A stretch of 6,489 nt of DNA from Thermoplasmata archaeon (lineage in GTDB: Archaea; Thermoplasmatota; E2; DHVEG-1). The notes below the pieces were generated by a model that was not told the DNA's origin, did not search any database, and saw nothing but the letters and a program-made list of their open reading frames with translations. Positions 1-5,998 of the stretch are shown piece after piece (position 1 is the first letter of the stretch; each line of letters opens with the position of its first letter). Location of the stretch: positions 1-6,489 of the forward strand of contig JAUWGL010000052.1 in the NCBI GenBank assembly GCA_030606465.1, given 5' to 3'. The translations under genes and the position numbers were made by a program.

Positions 1-1
1 T

Positions 2-496
2 GAATATGTTAATCTTAGGCAAAAAAAAGATATTTACAACCGGACAAAAGAAATTTCTAAAGAAAAACTTATGAAAATGCAAGAAACCACTGGTAAAATT
101 ACTTCATCAAGATCTGGTAAGAAAAAAGAAACCCGGGTGGAAGCTAAGTTTGAAACTAAATCATATGAACTAAAACCTGTACGTTCAAAAATAACAAAAG
201 ATGCCAAAGTTGAAGAAATACGGATAAGCAGACCTCGTAAACAAAAAGAAGTTATACCTGTTGACGCGAAAAAAGATGAAACTGAAAAAGTGATTTCTGA
301 GAAAAGAATGAAAAGACGTGATTATGATTGGTTTGAAGGCACAGATGATGTTCGTTATGAAATAGATAAACTTACTGGTGAGATTGATGAGGAAGGTATA
401 GATAAATGGTTTGAAGGTGTTGATGATCTTAGAAATAAAATTGATGAAAGAATGAAGAAGAAAGATAAAAAAAAGAAAGAAGAAAAAGAAGAGTAA
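2..496 (+). CDS. Charged hypothetical protein, C-terminal part, with duplicated WFEG motif
   Basis: The frame is open from base 2 with no stop, so the gene very probably starts upstream and only its last 164 residues are seen. The first in-window ATG is at 71, and nothing marks it as the true start. The protein is rich in Lys, Glu, Arg and Asp, with no membrane segment and no recognisable catalytic motif, and it ends in a Lys/Glu tail. Near the end, two similar blocks follow each other: DYDWFEGTDDVRYEID (about 320-367) and IDKWFEGVDDLRNKID (398-445), an internal duplication of about 16 residues with a WFEG core. I do not recognise the family. The composition suggests a largely disordered, soluble protein with two short structured repeats, perhaps binding nucleic acid or a protein partner; that is inference. 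It reads towards the membrane protein at 557, which has its own promoter. Confidence 0.7.
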   Translation, partial: EYVNLRQKKDIYNRTKEISKEKLMKMQETTGKITSSRSGKKKETRVEAKFETKSYELKPVRSKITKDAKVEEIRISRPRKQKEVIPVDAKKDETEKVISEKRMKRRDYDWFEGTDDVRYEIDKLTGEIDEEGIDKWFEGVDDLRNKIDERMKKKDKKKKEEKEE

Positions 497-512
497 ATTT
501 GGTCTGAAGTAG

Positions 513-529
513 TGTTTAAATATTGCTTT
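513..529 (+). promoter_or_regulatory. Archaeal TATA-type promoter of the membrane protein gene
   Basis: The TATA-like box TTTAAATA (515-522) lies about 35 bp before the ATG at 557 and is followed by TTGCTTT. Transcription would start near 543-548, giving a leader of about ten bases that includes a weak GAGAG (546-550). A nearly identical 17-bp element (15 of 17 bases) precedes the CBS gene at 2002-2018, which supports a real promoter. Confidence 0.55.
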
Positions 530-556
530 GATATTTTGAAATTACGAGAGATATAA

Positions 557-1927
557 ATGGAGAATAAAAGGTCTACATATTCAGAACGTTCTGACACATT
601 TGAAGATCAAATAGCAGATGTGCCTGCAGAATCAATTAAGTCTGAGTTAGATTTCCAGCCTTTGCAATCAGTTGAATATCCAAGTAAAAAGCCATTAAAA
701 GAGCCCATTCGAAAACCAAAAGATCATATAATTTCATTGATTGTCACAATTGCTGTTATTTTCCTTATTATATCAGCTTTTTTTCTTCCATGGTATTGTG
801 TTTCAATTGAAATGTCAATGTTTTTCTTTATGCCAATGGAAATTGAATCTGATATGAATTTTCGTCTGACTGGAGTTGATCTTGGGGTGGATGCTAGTAT
901 GATGACGAATCAAATCAATGAAACCTCAATGAGTTTTAGTTATAATGAGATAAAAGAGGAAGCAGAAGCACAGGGAAAGGATATTGATCTAAATATTTTT
1001 GATAATACGATGTATCTTATTATTGCAACTCTTGTCACAGTTATCTTATCTTTAATAGGTATACTAGGAATTATATTCCATTTTAAAAATAAAAACAAGA
1101 TGAAAAAATTAGGAGCTCTTTTTGGTGTTATTACATTTATCCTAGCCTTTGTTACAGTTGGCTACTTTATGCTGGCGTGGGACTCTACGATTATGAACGA
1201 AACTCCATCTATGATGGAAAATGATCCATCTAGTGCAACGACAGATCAATCATCAATGTTTGGTTCCAATGAATCTACAACTGATTATTCTGGTTTAGGT
1301 TTTTGGGATAGCAAGAGCCTTAGTTTGGGTTCTGATAATGATAGCACAGGTGGATTTTTTTCCAGTATGTTTTTTTCCGCGTCTGTTTCAACAAGTCCTG
1401 GATATGCTTGGTATCTAATAATTGCAGCTGGTATTATTGCATTGATATCTTCTATTATACTTATAGGTAAGAGGATAAAAATTCTTTTGCCAATCGTTGT
1501 CATTATAGCTGTTATACTCATTGGAGTGCTATGGTTTGCCTCGCTTAATGCAGAACCTGAATCATCTACTAAATTATCGATGGATGGCTTTGATCTAGAT
1601 TCATGGGGTGAAGAGGCAAGTCCTGAAGAGATAAGCAGGTTTATTGGTACGTGGCATGTAGATGTTGAAAGTTCTACTGGATATCATTCTGGTTATAATT
1701 ATACTGAGGAAACGTGGATTTTATGGGAAAATGAAACATATAACAATTACAAAATTTTCACCGTCTATGAAAATGGACGTGGGAGTGAGGGTAGCACATG
1801 GAGTGTAAGAGATGGAAAATTGTACTATTCAGGTAGCTATAATTATGAATTTTCTGAAAATGATACTCGTCTTACATTAACAGATCCATCTGGTCAAGAG
1901 ACTGTTGTATTGAACAAAATCAACTAA
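557..1927 (+). CDS. Five-span membrane protein with external C-terminal lipocalin-like beta domain
   Basis: This 456-residue protein starts with about 56 polar residues. Hydrophobic segments follow at about 57-79, 152-176, 185-208, 284-304 and 307-330. Positively charged short loops (KNKNKMKK at 177-184, GKR at 304-306) and the basic N-tail imply that the N-terminus is inside. The 80-151 and 209-283 loops and the C-terminal domain would then be outside. Loop 209-283 is rich in Ser, Thr and Met. Residues 360-456 read FIGTW...GSTWSVRDGKLYYSG...ENDTRLTLTD, the alternating strand pattern of a small lipocalin-like barrel with its opening G-x-W motif. This domain layout resembles secreted or membrane proteins common in Thermoplasmata. 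All seven N-x-S/T sequons (N121, N214, N238, N261, N381, N392, N435) fall on the predicted outer face. The start follows a good promoter. The function is unknown; a cell-surface sensing or binding role is inference. Confidence 0.8.
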   Translation: MENKRSTYSERSDTFEDQIADVPAESIKSELDFQPLQSVEYPSKKPLKEPIRKPKDHIISLIVTIAVIFLIISAFFLPWYCVSIEMSMFFFMPMEIESDMNFRLTGVDLGVDASMMTNQINETSMSFSYNEIKEEAEAQGKDIDLNIFDNTMYLIIATLVTVILSLIGILGIIFHFKNKNKMKKLGALFGVITFILAFVTVGYFMLAWDSTIMNETPSMMENDPSSATTDQSSMFGSNESTTDYSGLGFWDSKSLSLGSDNDSTGGFFSSMFFSASVSTSPGYAWYLIIAAGIIALISSIILIGKRIKILLPIVVIIAVILIGVLWFASLNAEPESSTKLSMDGFDLDSWGEEASPEEISRFIGTWHVDVESSTGYHSGYNYTEETWILWENETYNNYKIFTVYENGRGSEGSTWSVRDGKLYYSGSYNYEFSENDTRLTLTDPSGQETVVLNKIN

Positions 1928-1979
1928 TCGCGTTCAAAAATACAAACATAACTAAACATCTCCTAATAATTAAAATTGG

Positions 1980-1985
1980 TTTTTT
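1980..1985 (+). terminator. T-run, possible archaeal terminator
   Basis: A run of six T about 50 bases after the membrane protein stop, with no strong hairpin in front. Archaeal RNA polymerase can terminate on short T-tracts, and the run lies just before the next TATA box. The call is weak because T-runs are common in this AT-rich DNA. Confidence 0.25.
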
Positions 1986-2001
1986 AAGACATTACCAGCA
2001 A

Positions 2002-2018
2002 TGTATAAGTATTGCTTT
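2002..2018 (+). promoter_or_regulatory. Archaeal TATA-type promoter of the CBS-antiporter unit
   Basis: The box TATAAGTA (2004-2011), followed by TTGCTTT, lies about 30 bp before the ATG at 2038. Transcription starting about 25 bp past the box would begin only a few bases before the start codon, so the mRNA is probably leaderless or nearly so. This fits the absence of a Shine-Dalgarno sequence there. Confidence 0.55.
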
Positions 2019-2037
2019 TTACTTTACGAATAAACAG

Positions 2038-2541
2038 ATGGTGAAAGGTAAAAAATTGATATCAGATTTTTATGAGCTACGTGTTAATCAACTGATGGAT
2101 AAAAGAGTATGGGATTTACCATTGGTAGAAGAAAAAGAGGATGTACATCATGTGCTTTCTATTCTTGGCGGTCGGAATCATATTTGGGTTGTGAAGGATA
2201 AAGAAGGTAAGGAGCTTGTTGGTGTTATAACTGAGCATGATGTGCTTTCTGTTCTTGCTCCAAAAAATTTTCCTTCATATGTTTTTGGTATGCCTGATAT
2301 AAGCTCTATTAAACATGGGACTGCGAAAACGGCTGAGGATGTCATGTGTCATAAGATTATAGATTGCAAACCTGATGATAAAATTCTTGATGCTTTGACG
2401 AAAATGGTGAAATATGAGCTTAGAAGACTCCCGGTTGTAAGTGATAAAAAACTTGTTGGTGAGCTTACGCTTCACCAGCTTATTAGGAAATATTATGCTG
2501 CTACTCAATATCATCCAATGGTAGAAGATGAAGAAGGTTGA
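2038..2541 (+). CDS. Two-CBS-domain protein (Bateman module), probable regulator of the adjacent antiporter
   Basis: This 167-residue soluble protein consists almost wholly of a CBS pair. CBS1 spans about 16-75, ending in VGVITEHDVLSVL with the ligand-type G-x-x-T-x-x-D pattern (G62, T65, D68). CBS2 spans about 98-153 (AEDVMCHKIIDCKPDD...RRLPVVSDKKLVGELTLHQLI). CBS pairs usually bind adenosine nucleotides or S-adenosylmethionine and pass energy or ionic state to a partner. In CBS2 the last Asp of the pattern is replaced by Gln (Q147), so ribose contact there may be weak and the two sites unequal. The stop TGA shares one base with the ATG of the antiporter, implying one transcript and coupled translation. 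A role in gating that antiporter is inference from this arrangement. No catalytic or DNA-binding domain is fused to it. The start sits just past a strong TATA box. Confidence 0.88.
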   Translation: MVKGKKLISDFYELRVNQLMDKRVWDLPLVEEKEDVHHVLSILGGRNHIWVVKDKEGKELVGVITEHDVLSVLAPKNFPSYVFGMPDISSIKHGTAKTAEDVMCHKIIDCKPDDKILDALTKMVKYELRRLPVVSDKKLVGELTLHQLIRKYYAATQYHPMVEDEEG

Positions 2542-3767
2542 TGCCAACGGAAATATTTAGTGTTTTATTATTGGTTGCTTTAGCTCTGATATTCGCTAGG
2601 ATTTTAGGATATTTATTTGATAGATTAAAGCAGCCTGCTGTTGTAGGTGAAATAATTGCTGGTATTTTCTTAGGTGGTGTTGTACTTGCAGTTTTTTCAG
2701 GGCAGATACTTGTTTTTTATGATTATAAGCTTTCACTTCCTCAGTTAGATTTTACTTCTAATGAGTTTGTTTTACTAGCAGAAATTGGGATATTGTTTTT
2801 ACTTTTTATATCTGGACTTGAGACAAGGATATCCAAGTTAAAAAAGATGGGACGGACATCATCTTTTGTAGCTGTTGGGGGAATAATGTTTCCTTTAGCA
2901 TTTGGTGTTTTTTCAGGTTTGTCCTTTGGTTTTTCATCGCAGGAAAGCATAGTGATAGGATTAATTCTTGTTGCAACATCGGTGGGTGTAACTGTTAGAA
3001 CACTTATGGATTTACATGTCCTGGATACAGATGTTGGTACGACCGTACTAGGTGGTGCTGTTATTGATGATATCCTGGGTATTATCCTTTTGGCTTTTGT
3101 CCTTGGGATAGAATCTTTAATGGATGCAGTTTGGATTAGTGTTAGAATCGCTGTTTTCTTCCTGATCTTTTTGATTCTTGGATTAAGAATTATAGATAAA
3201 ATACTTGATCTTGGTGAAAGAATTCATCTTCCAAAAGCGTTTCTTAGTATCGCCTTGTCTATTTTGCTTATATATTCATTTTTTGCTGACCGGGCGGGTA
3301 TATCAGGTATAATTGGTGCGTTTATAGCAGGGATCCTGATTGGGCAAACCGTTAGATCACATAAAATTGCAAATGATGTAAAAACAGTTGGTTATGGTTT
3401 TTTTATCCCCTTGTTTTTTGTATGGGTTGGAGCAAGTTTATGGGAGAATGCTGGGGATGATCCTTTATCACTTGCAGTGATAGGAGTGTTTTCAGCAGTA
3501 ATCATTATTGTTGGTATAGCTGGAAAAATAATAGGATGTGGAATCGGAGCGAAACTTGCTGGGATGAATAGTAGAGAATCTTTGCAGATTGGTGTTGGCA
3601 TGATCCCTAGGATGGAGTTGGCACTCATTATTGTAGCTGCTGCTATCTCACATGAAATTTTAACTGGAGAAGCTGCACATCAGATTTTGGTTACCACTGT
3701 ACTTTTAACTATTGTGACGGCTCTTGTTGCACCGTTTTTGATCAAAGCGACATTTAAACATAGCTAA
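2541..3767 (+). CDS. Cation:proton antiporter, CPA2 (KefB/NapA) family
   Basis: This integral membrane protein of 408 residues matches the length of the bare CPA2 transport domain, without the cytoplasmic RCK/TrkA-N domain of Kef channels. It exchanges Na+ or K+ for H+. Family features seen: the N-terminal PAVVGEIIAGIFLGG signature (about 32-46), the central ATSVGVTVRTL segment (about 145-155, the likely unwound helix), GGAVIDDILGI with the paired aspartates D176-D177 (numbered from the ATG), GYGFFIPLFFVWVGAS (about 284-299), and GVGMIPRMELALII (about 351-364) with the conserved Arg. The DD pair in place of ND is typical of electrogenic members such as NapA and NhaA. About 12 hydrophobic helices can be traced. 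I chose ATG 2541, which overlaps the upstream TGA by one base. An in-frame TTG at 2538 would add one residue, but it is less likely. The sequence GAAGG just upstream (2533-2537) could be the ribosome site. The missing RCK domain may be replaced by the separate CBS protein. Confidence 0.92.
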   Translation: MPTEIFSVLLLVALALIFARILGYLFDRLKQPAVVGEIIAGIFLGGVVLAVFSGQILVFYDYKLSLPQLDFTSNEFVLLAEIGILFLLFISGLETRISKLKKMGRTSSFVAVGGIMFPLAFGVFSGLSFGFSSQESIVIGLILVATSVGVTVRTLMDLHVLDTDVGTTVLGGAVIDDILGIILLAFVLGIESLMDAVWISVRIAVFFLIFLILGLRIIDKILDLGERIHLPKAFLSIALSILLIYSFFADRAGISGIIGAFIAGILIGQTVRSHKIANDVKTVGYGFFIPLFFVWVGASLWENAGDDPLSLAVIGVFSAVIIIVGIAGKIIGCGIGAKLAGMNSRESLQIGVGMIPRMELALIIVAAAISHEILTGEAAHQILVTTVLLTIVTALVAPFLIKATFKHS

Positions 3768-3778
3768 CAATGGAAAAC

Positions 3779-3793
3779 TTTTTTAATTAATAC
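3779..3793 (+). promoter_or_regulatory. T-run and AT-box: possible antiporter terminator and integrase promoter
   Basis: Six T (3779-3784) begin 11 bases after the antiporter stop and run straight into TTAATTAATACT. The T-run could end the antiporter transcript. The AT-box, about 27 bp before the integrase ATG at 3817, could be its TATA element, giving a near-leaderless mRNA. Both readings are tentative. This 49-bp gap is also the last host-like sequence before the presumed mobile element. Confidence 0.35.
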
Positions 3794-3816
3794 TTCATAC
3801 TAGAATTGGTAAGATT

Positions 3817-5016
3817 ATGGCTAGACTGCCAAAACCAAAATATGAAGTTATTGAAAAAACACTGAATAAGATCACAAAGAAACCAAGAACGAAAGCAACA
3901 TACAGATCATACATTAACCTTTATTTCAAACTACTCAATGTTAAGAACCCTGAAACCTATTTCACGTCAAAAAGAGATTACACTAAGGATGTATGGGAAG
4001 TTGCAGAGAAAATAGAGAACATGCCCCCAAAAACACAAAGCATACTTTTTACTGTTGTAAAACGGTTCTTATCTCGTAATGATGTTGAAATTAAACAGAG
4101 GGACTGGGAAGATATCGCAAGTAGAAACGAATTGAAACGTGCTTATGCAATAGTTGATGATGCAATACCAACCAGTAACCAATTAAAACGCTTATTGCAA
4201 TTTGCAGATCCTAAAATAAAAACATTGGTTCAGTTCCTATCTACAACTGGATGCAGAATACATGAAGCATTACAGCTTACCTGGGATAATATAGACTTAA
4301 ATACACGAATGGTAAAAATATCTGCTGAAATATCAAAGACATCGAGAAAGCGTTATACTTTTTTCACTGAAGAAACAAAAGAGATGCTTGAAATATGGCA
4401 AAAAGAACGAGTTCGCTTTATTGCCAATAGTATGAACAAATCTATCTTTGTAAGAAACAAACTAGAAGCACAGGGGTATACTATTAAAAAGAGTGGGGAT
4501 AAATGGAAAATCTACAAGGGTGGTAAAAAGATTGACAAACAGGATCTAATTAAACTGGAGCAAAGGGTATTTCCCTTCTCGGCACAAACAGCAACCGTTT
4601 CATGGAATGGCTTGTTAGAAAAAGCAGGTGAACCATTTAATAAGAAGGATAATAATACACGATTGAAACATCCTAGATACCGCTATCATTTTCACAGTCT
4701 TAGAAAATTCTGGTTTCGTTCTTTCCAGAATACCGATGCAAATAAGAACCATATTGATTTCATTGGGGGGCATCAAAGTCTATTGGATCAAACCTATACT
4801 GATTTTCTAAGCCAGCCTGAGAAGCTTAAAGATACATACGATAAATTTAGTTCATGTCTTTTGATTTTTGAAACACAACCTGATCTTACAGATATAAACC
4901 AACAGTTAGCAGAGAGAAATGCGGAGATGCAGGATTTAAAACAAACAATAGAAGACAACAAGATACAAATTTTAGAATTGAGAGTAACGATACAGGAATT
5001 AAAAAACGGAAAATAA
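3817..5016 (+). CDS. Tyrosine recombinase / integrase with C-terminal coiled coil
   Basis: Site-specific recombinase that cuts and rejoins DNA through a 3'-phosphotyrosine. The N-terminal 20-105 region is a helical core-binding (SAM-like) domain. The catalytic domain shows the full set: Arg I in TTGCRIHEALQLTW (R147), the beta-hairpin Lys in ISKTSRKRY (K174), the H-x-x-R box in FHSLRKFW (H293, R296), His III in FIGGHQS (H319) and the nucleophile in DQTYTDF (Y327). Nothing essential is missing, so it is probably active. Two traits stand out: an unusually long stretch between Arg I and the HxxR box (146 residues), with a basic Lys/Gly-rich insertion at about 218-245, and about 70 residues after the Tyr whose last 45 form a coiled coil (about 356-397). 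Its codons are visibly richer in A and C than those of the T-rich antiporter gene just upstream, which fits acquisition. It is probably the integrase of the element that follows. I see no tRNA or att duplication in the window. Confidence 0.93.
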   Translation: MARLPKPKYEVIEKTLNKITKKPRTKATYRSYINLYFKLLNVKNPETYFTSKRDYTKDVWEVAEKIENMPPKTQSILFTVVKRFLSRNDVEIKQRDWEDIASRNELKRAYAIVDDAIPTSNQLKRLLQFADPKIKTLVQFLSTTGCRIHEALQLTWDNIDLNTRMVKISAEISKTSRKRYTFFTEETKEMLEIWQKERVRFIANSMNKSIFVRNKLEAQGYTIKKSGDKWKIYKGGKKIDKQDLIKLEQRVFPFSAQTATVSWNGLLEKAGEPFNKKDNNTRLKHPRYRYHFHSLRKFWFRSFQNTDANKNHIDFIGGHQSLLDQTYTDFLSQPEKLKDTYDKFSSCLLIFETQPDLTDINQQLAERNAEMQDLKQTIEDNKIQILELRVTIQELKNGK

Positions 5017-5086
5017 ATTTTCCCCTCAGCCATATGCTTGTTAAAGATATTCGCCCTATTTATCCAAGACTTAAAGATATATTGCC

Positions 5087-5108
5087 AAATGGTGAGGCCT
5101 CACCATTT
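5087..5108. repeat. Perfect 22-bp palindrome downstream of integrase
   Basis: The sequence AAATGGTGAGG and its exact reverse complement meet at the centre (5097/5098), making an uninterrupted 22-bp dyad. Four T follow the right end, so it could fold as an integrase transcript terminator. A gapless perfect dyad is also what a dimeric DNA-binding protein recognises. Its half-site shares TGGTG with the TGGTGGAAT repeats at 5156-5207. Confidence 0.6.
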
Positions 5109-5155
5109 TCAAACTATAGCTTTGAGAATACTGCCGTTTAGAATGTTTTTCTGAA

Positions 5156-5207
5156 TGGTGGAATTGGTGGAATTTACATCAGTTTTGGTGGATTTTCCAC
5201 CAATTCC
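5156..5207. repeat. TGGTGGAAT repeat cluster with nested inverted repeats
   Basis: TGGTGGAAT occurs twice in tandem (5156-5164, 5165-5173), once as TGGTGGATT (5186-5194), and once inverted as ATTTTCCACCA (5192-5202). As a result, 13-bp arms (5160-5172 and 5195-5207) pair exactly. A shorter hairpin (5185-5192 with 5196-5203, three-base loop) competes with them. The cluster lies in the 350-bp gap between integrase and HTH gene and looks like a protein-binding array: integrase arm sites, excision-factor sites or operators. Confidence 0.6.
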
Positions 5208-5312
5208 TGTTTGATGAAGAAGTAGGTAGAGAAGTTGGAGAAGTGGGTATTCCCTAGACGTTATATGCAAAGTATGTTAAGTGTTCTCACTGAAATGGAT
5301 ACTGCAATTTCA

Positions 5313-5340
5313 CCTGCAATTGCAGGGTAAAATCTATATG
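5313..5340 (+). promoter_or_regulatory. Palindromic operator and TATA box of the HTH gene
   Basis: The perfect 14-bp palindrome CCTGCAATTGCAGG (5313-5326) is followed by a TATA-like TCTATATG (5333-5340). CTGCAATT is repeated 12 bp upstream (5302-5309). Transcription would start near 5360, about ten bases before the ATG at 5370. A dyad touching the BRE/TATA region suits a regulator, possibly the downstream HTH protein acting on its own gene; this is inference. Confidence 0.5.
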
Positions 5341-5369
5341 CAATAGCCCCCTACGTGCTAACGAGGGTA

Positions 5370-5780
5370 ATGAAAGATACTAGAGATATAAAAAAAACTG
5401 CTTTTTTAGAACTGAGAGATCTAGGACATACTTTTGCTGAAATTAAAAAGATCTTGAATGTCTCTCCTAGAACTCTTTATTATTGGCAAAACGAACAGGC
5501 GGACACTGAGCCTGTTGGTGTACCGCCAGAAGATACCGTTACGAAAAACGAGTTTGAGGATCTTCAAAATCAAGTGGATAACTTGTCAACATATTACCAA
5601 AATCTTTGGAAGGACATCACTTGTCCTCGTCAGGAAACACAACCAATGCTAAACGATATCGTAAAACAGGTCAGCATTGATATGCTTACATCTGATACTC
5701 GGAAATTGGACAACCTATTGGCGTATAATAGGCAATTGGTATCGAAAATCCTTAAAGCTAAAAAACTCAGGCAGTGTTGA
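5370..5780 (+). CDS. Small HTH protein with coiled coil, probable DNA-binding regulator of the element
   Basis: This 136-residue soluble protein has an N-terminal helix-turn-helix of the homeodomain-like/resolvase type at about 8-40 (FLELRDLGHTFAEIKKILNV SPRTLYYWQ). TFAEIKKILN would be the positioning helix and PRTLYYWQNE the recognition helix. A Pro/Asp-rich linker follows, then a short coiled coil (about 58-82), then a helical basic C-terminus ending in KAKKLRQC. Such an arrangement suggests a dimer or oligomer binding repeated or palindromic sites, and several such sites lie on both sides of the gene. I chose ATG 5370: GAGGGT (5363-5368) precedes it and a TATA box sits about 33 bp upstream. 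A GTG at 5355 in the same frame would add five residues. Family is not recognised beyond the HTH. It could be a copy-control or partition protein, a repressor, or a recombination directionality factor. Confidence 0.75.
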   Translation: MKDTRDIKKTAFLELRDLGHTFAEIKKILNVSPRTLYYWQNEQADTEPVGVPPEDTVTKNEFEDLQNQVDNLSTYYQNLWKDITCPRQETQPMLNDIVKQVSIDMLTSDTRKLDNLLAYNRQLVSKILKAKKLRQC

Positions 5781-5819
5781 GCTTGTAACCCTAATATAGT
5801 AATGGTTTACACGATAAAG

Positions 5820-5882
5820 TTAAGGTGCAGGCTTCAGCAACCTTCGTCAATCATTTTACGAGCCTGCACCCTAAGATTTTTT
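5820..5882. terminator. Stem-loop with T-run between convergent genes
   Basis: GGTGCAGGCT (5824-5833) pairs perfectly with AGCCTGCACC (5861-5870). Three more outer pairs follow after one mismatch, and the loop is 27 nt. On the plus strand six T (5877-5882) follow, as in an intrinsic terminator for the HTH gene. The stem also spans the 3' end of the minus-strand small gene at 5834, so it may end both transcripts. The long loop is unusual, and an attachment or binding site is possible. Confidence 0.45.
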
Positions 5883-5992
5883 GATAAACAAACATTGGGA
5901 TGGTGCAACAACTCTCCTAAACTACAATCATATTCCTCGCAAAGAGACAACAATACTTTTCTGCAACGTGGCCTTTCTTTTCTATAACTCAT
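5834..5992 (-). CDS. Small Cys-containing hypothetical protein, 52 residues
   Basis: On the minus strand an ATG (5992-5990) is preceded by GAGGT (6003-5999) with six bases between, the best Shine-Dalgarno match in the window, close to the archaeal consensus. The frame runs to a TGA at 5836-5834. The product starts MSYRKERPRCRKVLLSLCEE and ends NLRVQARKMIDEGC. It is mainly helical in character, basic at the N-terminus, with five Cys (10, 18, 23, 35, 52) and a His pair (30-31). The codon pattern looks coding: balanced amino acids and no low-complexity. I do not recognise a family. The spacing of helices around SLGELLHHPNVCLSKNLRVQ could be a small DNA-binding fold, perhaps metal-stabilised, but this is speculation. 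It lies downstream of the iteron array and of the edge gene on the same strand, and it converges on the HTH gene. A copy-number or regulatory role would fit the place. Confidence 0.55.
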   Translation of the reverse strand: MSYRKERPRCRKVLLSLCEEYDCSLGELLHHPNVCLSKNLRVQARKMIDEGC

Positions 5993-5998
5993 TTACCT

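Noticed and set aside
2538..2540. TTG as start of the antiporter
   Set aside because: The adjacent ATG at 2541 makes the classical one-base stop/start overlap with the CBS gene; TTG is a rare start and adds only one residue.
3768..3816. tRNA or attachment-site core at the left border of the element
   Set aside because: No tRNA-like fold or T-loop motif was found in the gap or elsewhere in the window, and only short (8-base) matches such as GAATTGGT recur, which is chance level.
5153..5257. Open frame reading WWNWWN then DEEVGREVGEVGIP
   Set aside because: The first part is an artefact of the TGGTGGAAT repeats, with no start codon or ribosome site. The second part is short and explained by the GAAGTNGG repeats.
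5458..5652. 64-codon plus-strand ORF
   Set aside because: Shadow in another frame inside the HTH gene, with no independent start signal.
5802..5987. 61-codon plus-strand ORF
   Set aside because: No ribosome site, unlikely composition, and it lies antisense over the better supported 52-residue minus-strand gene and through the stem-loop.
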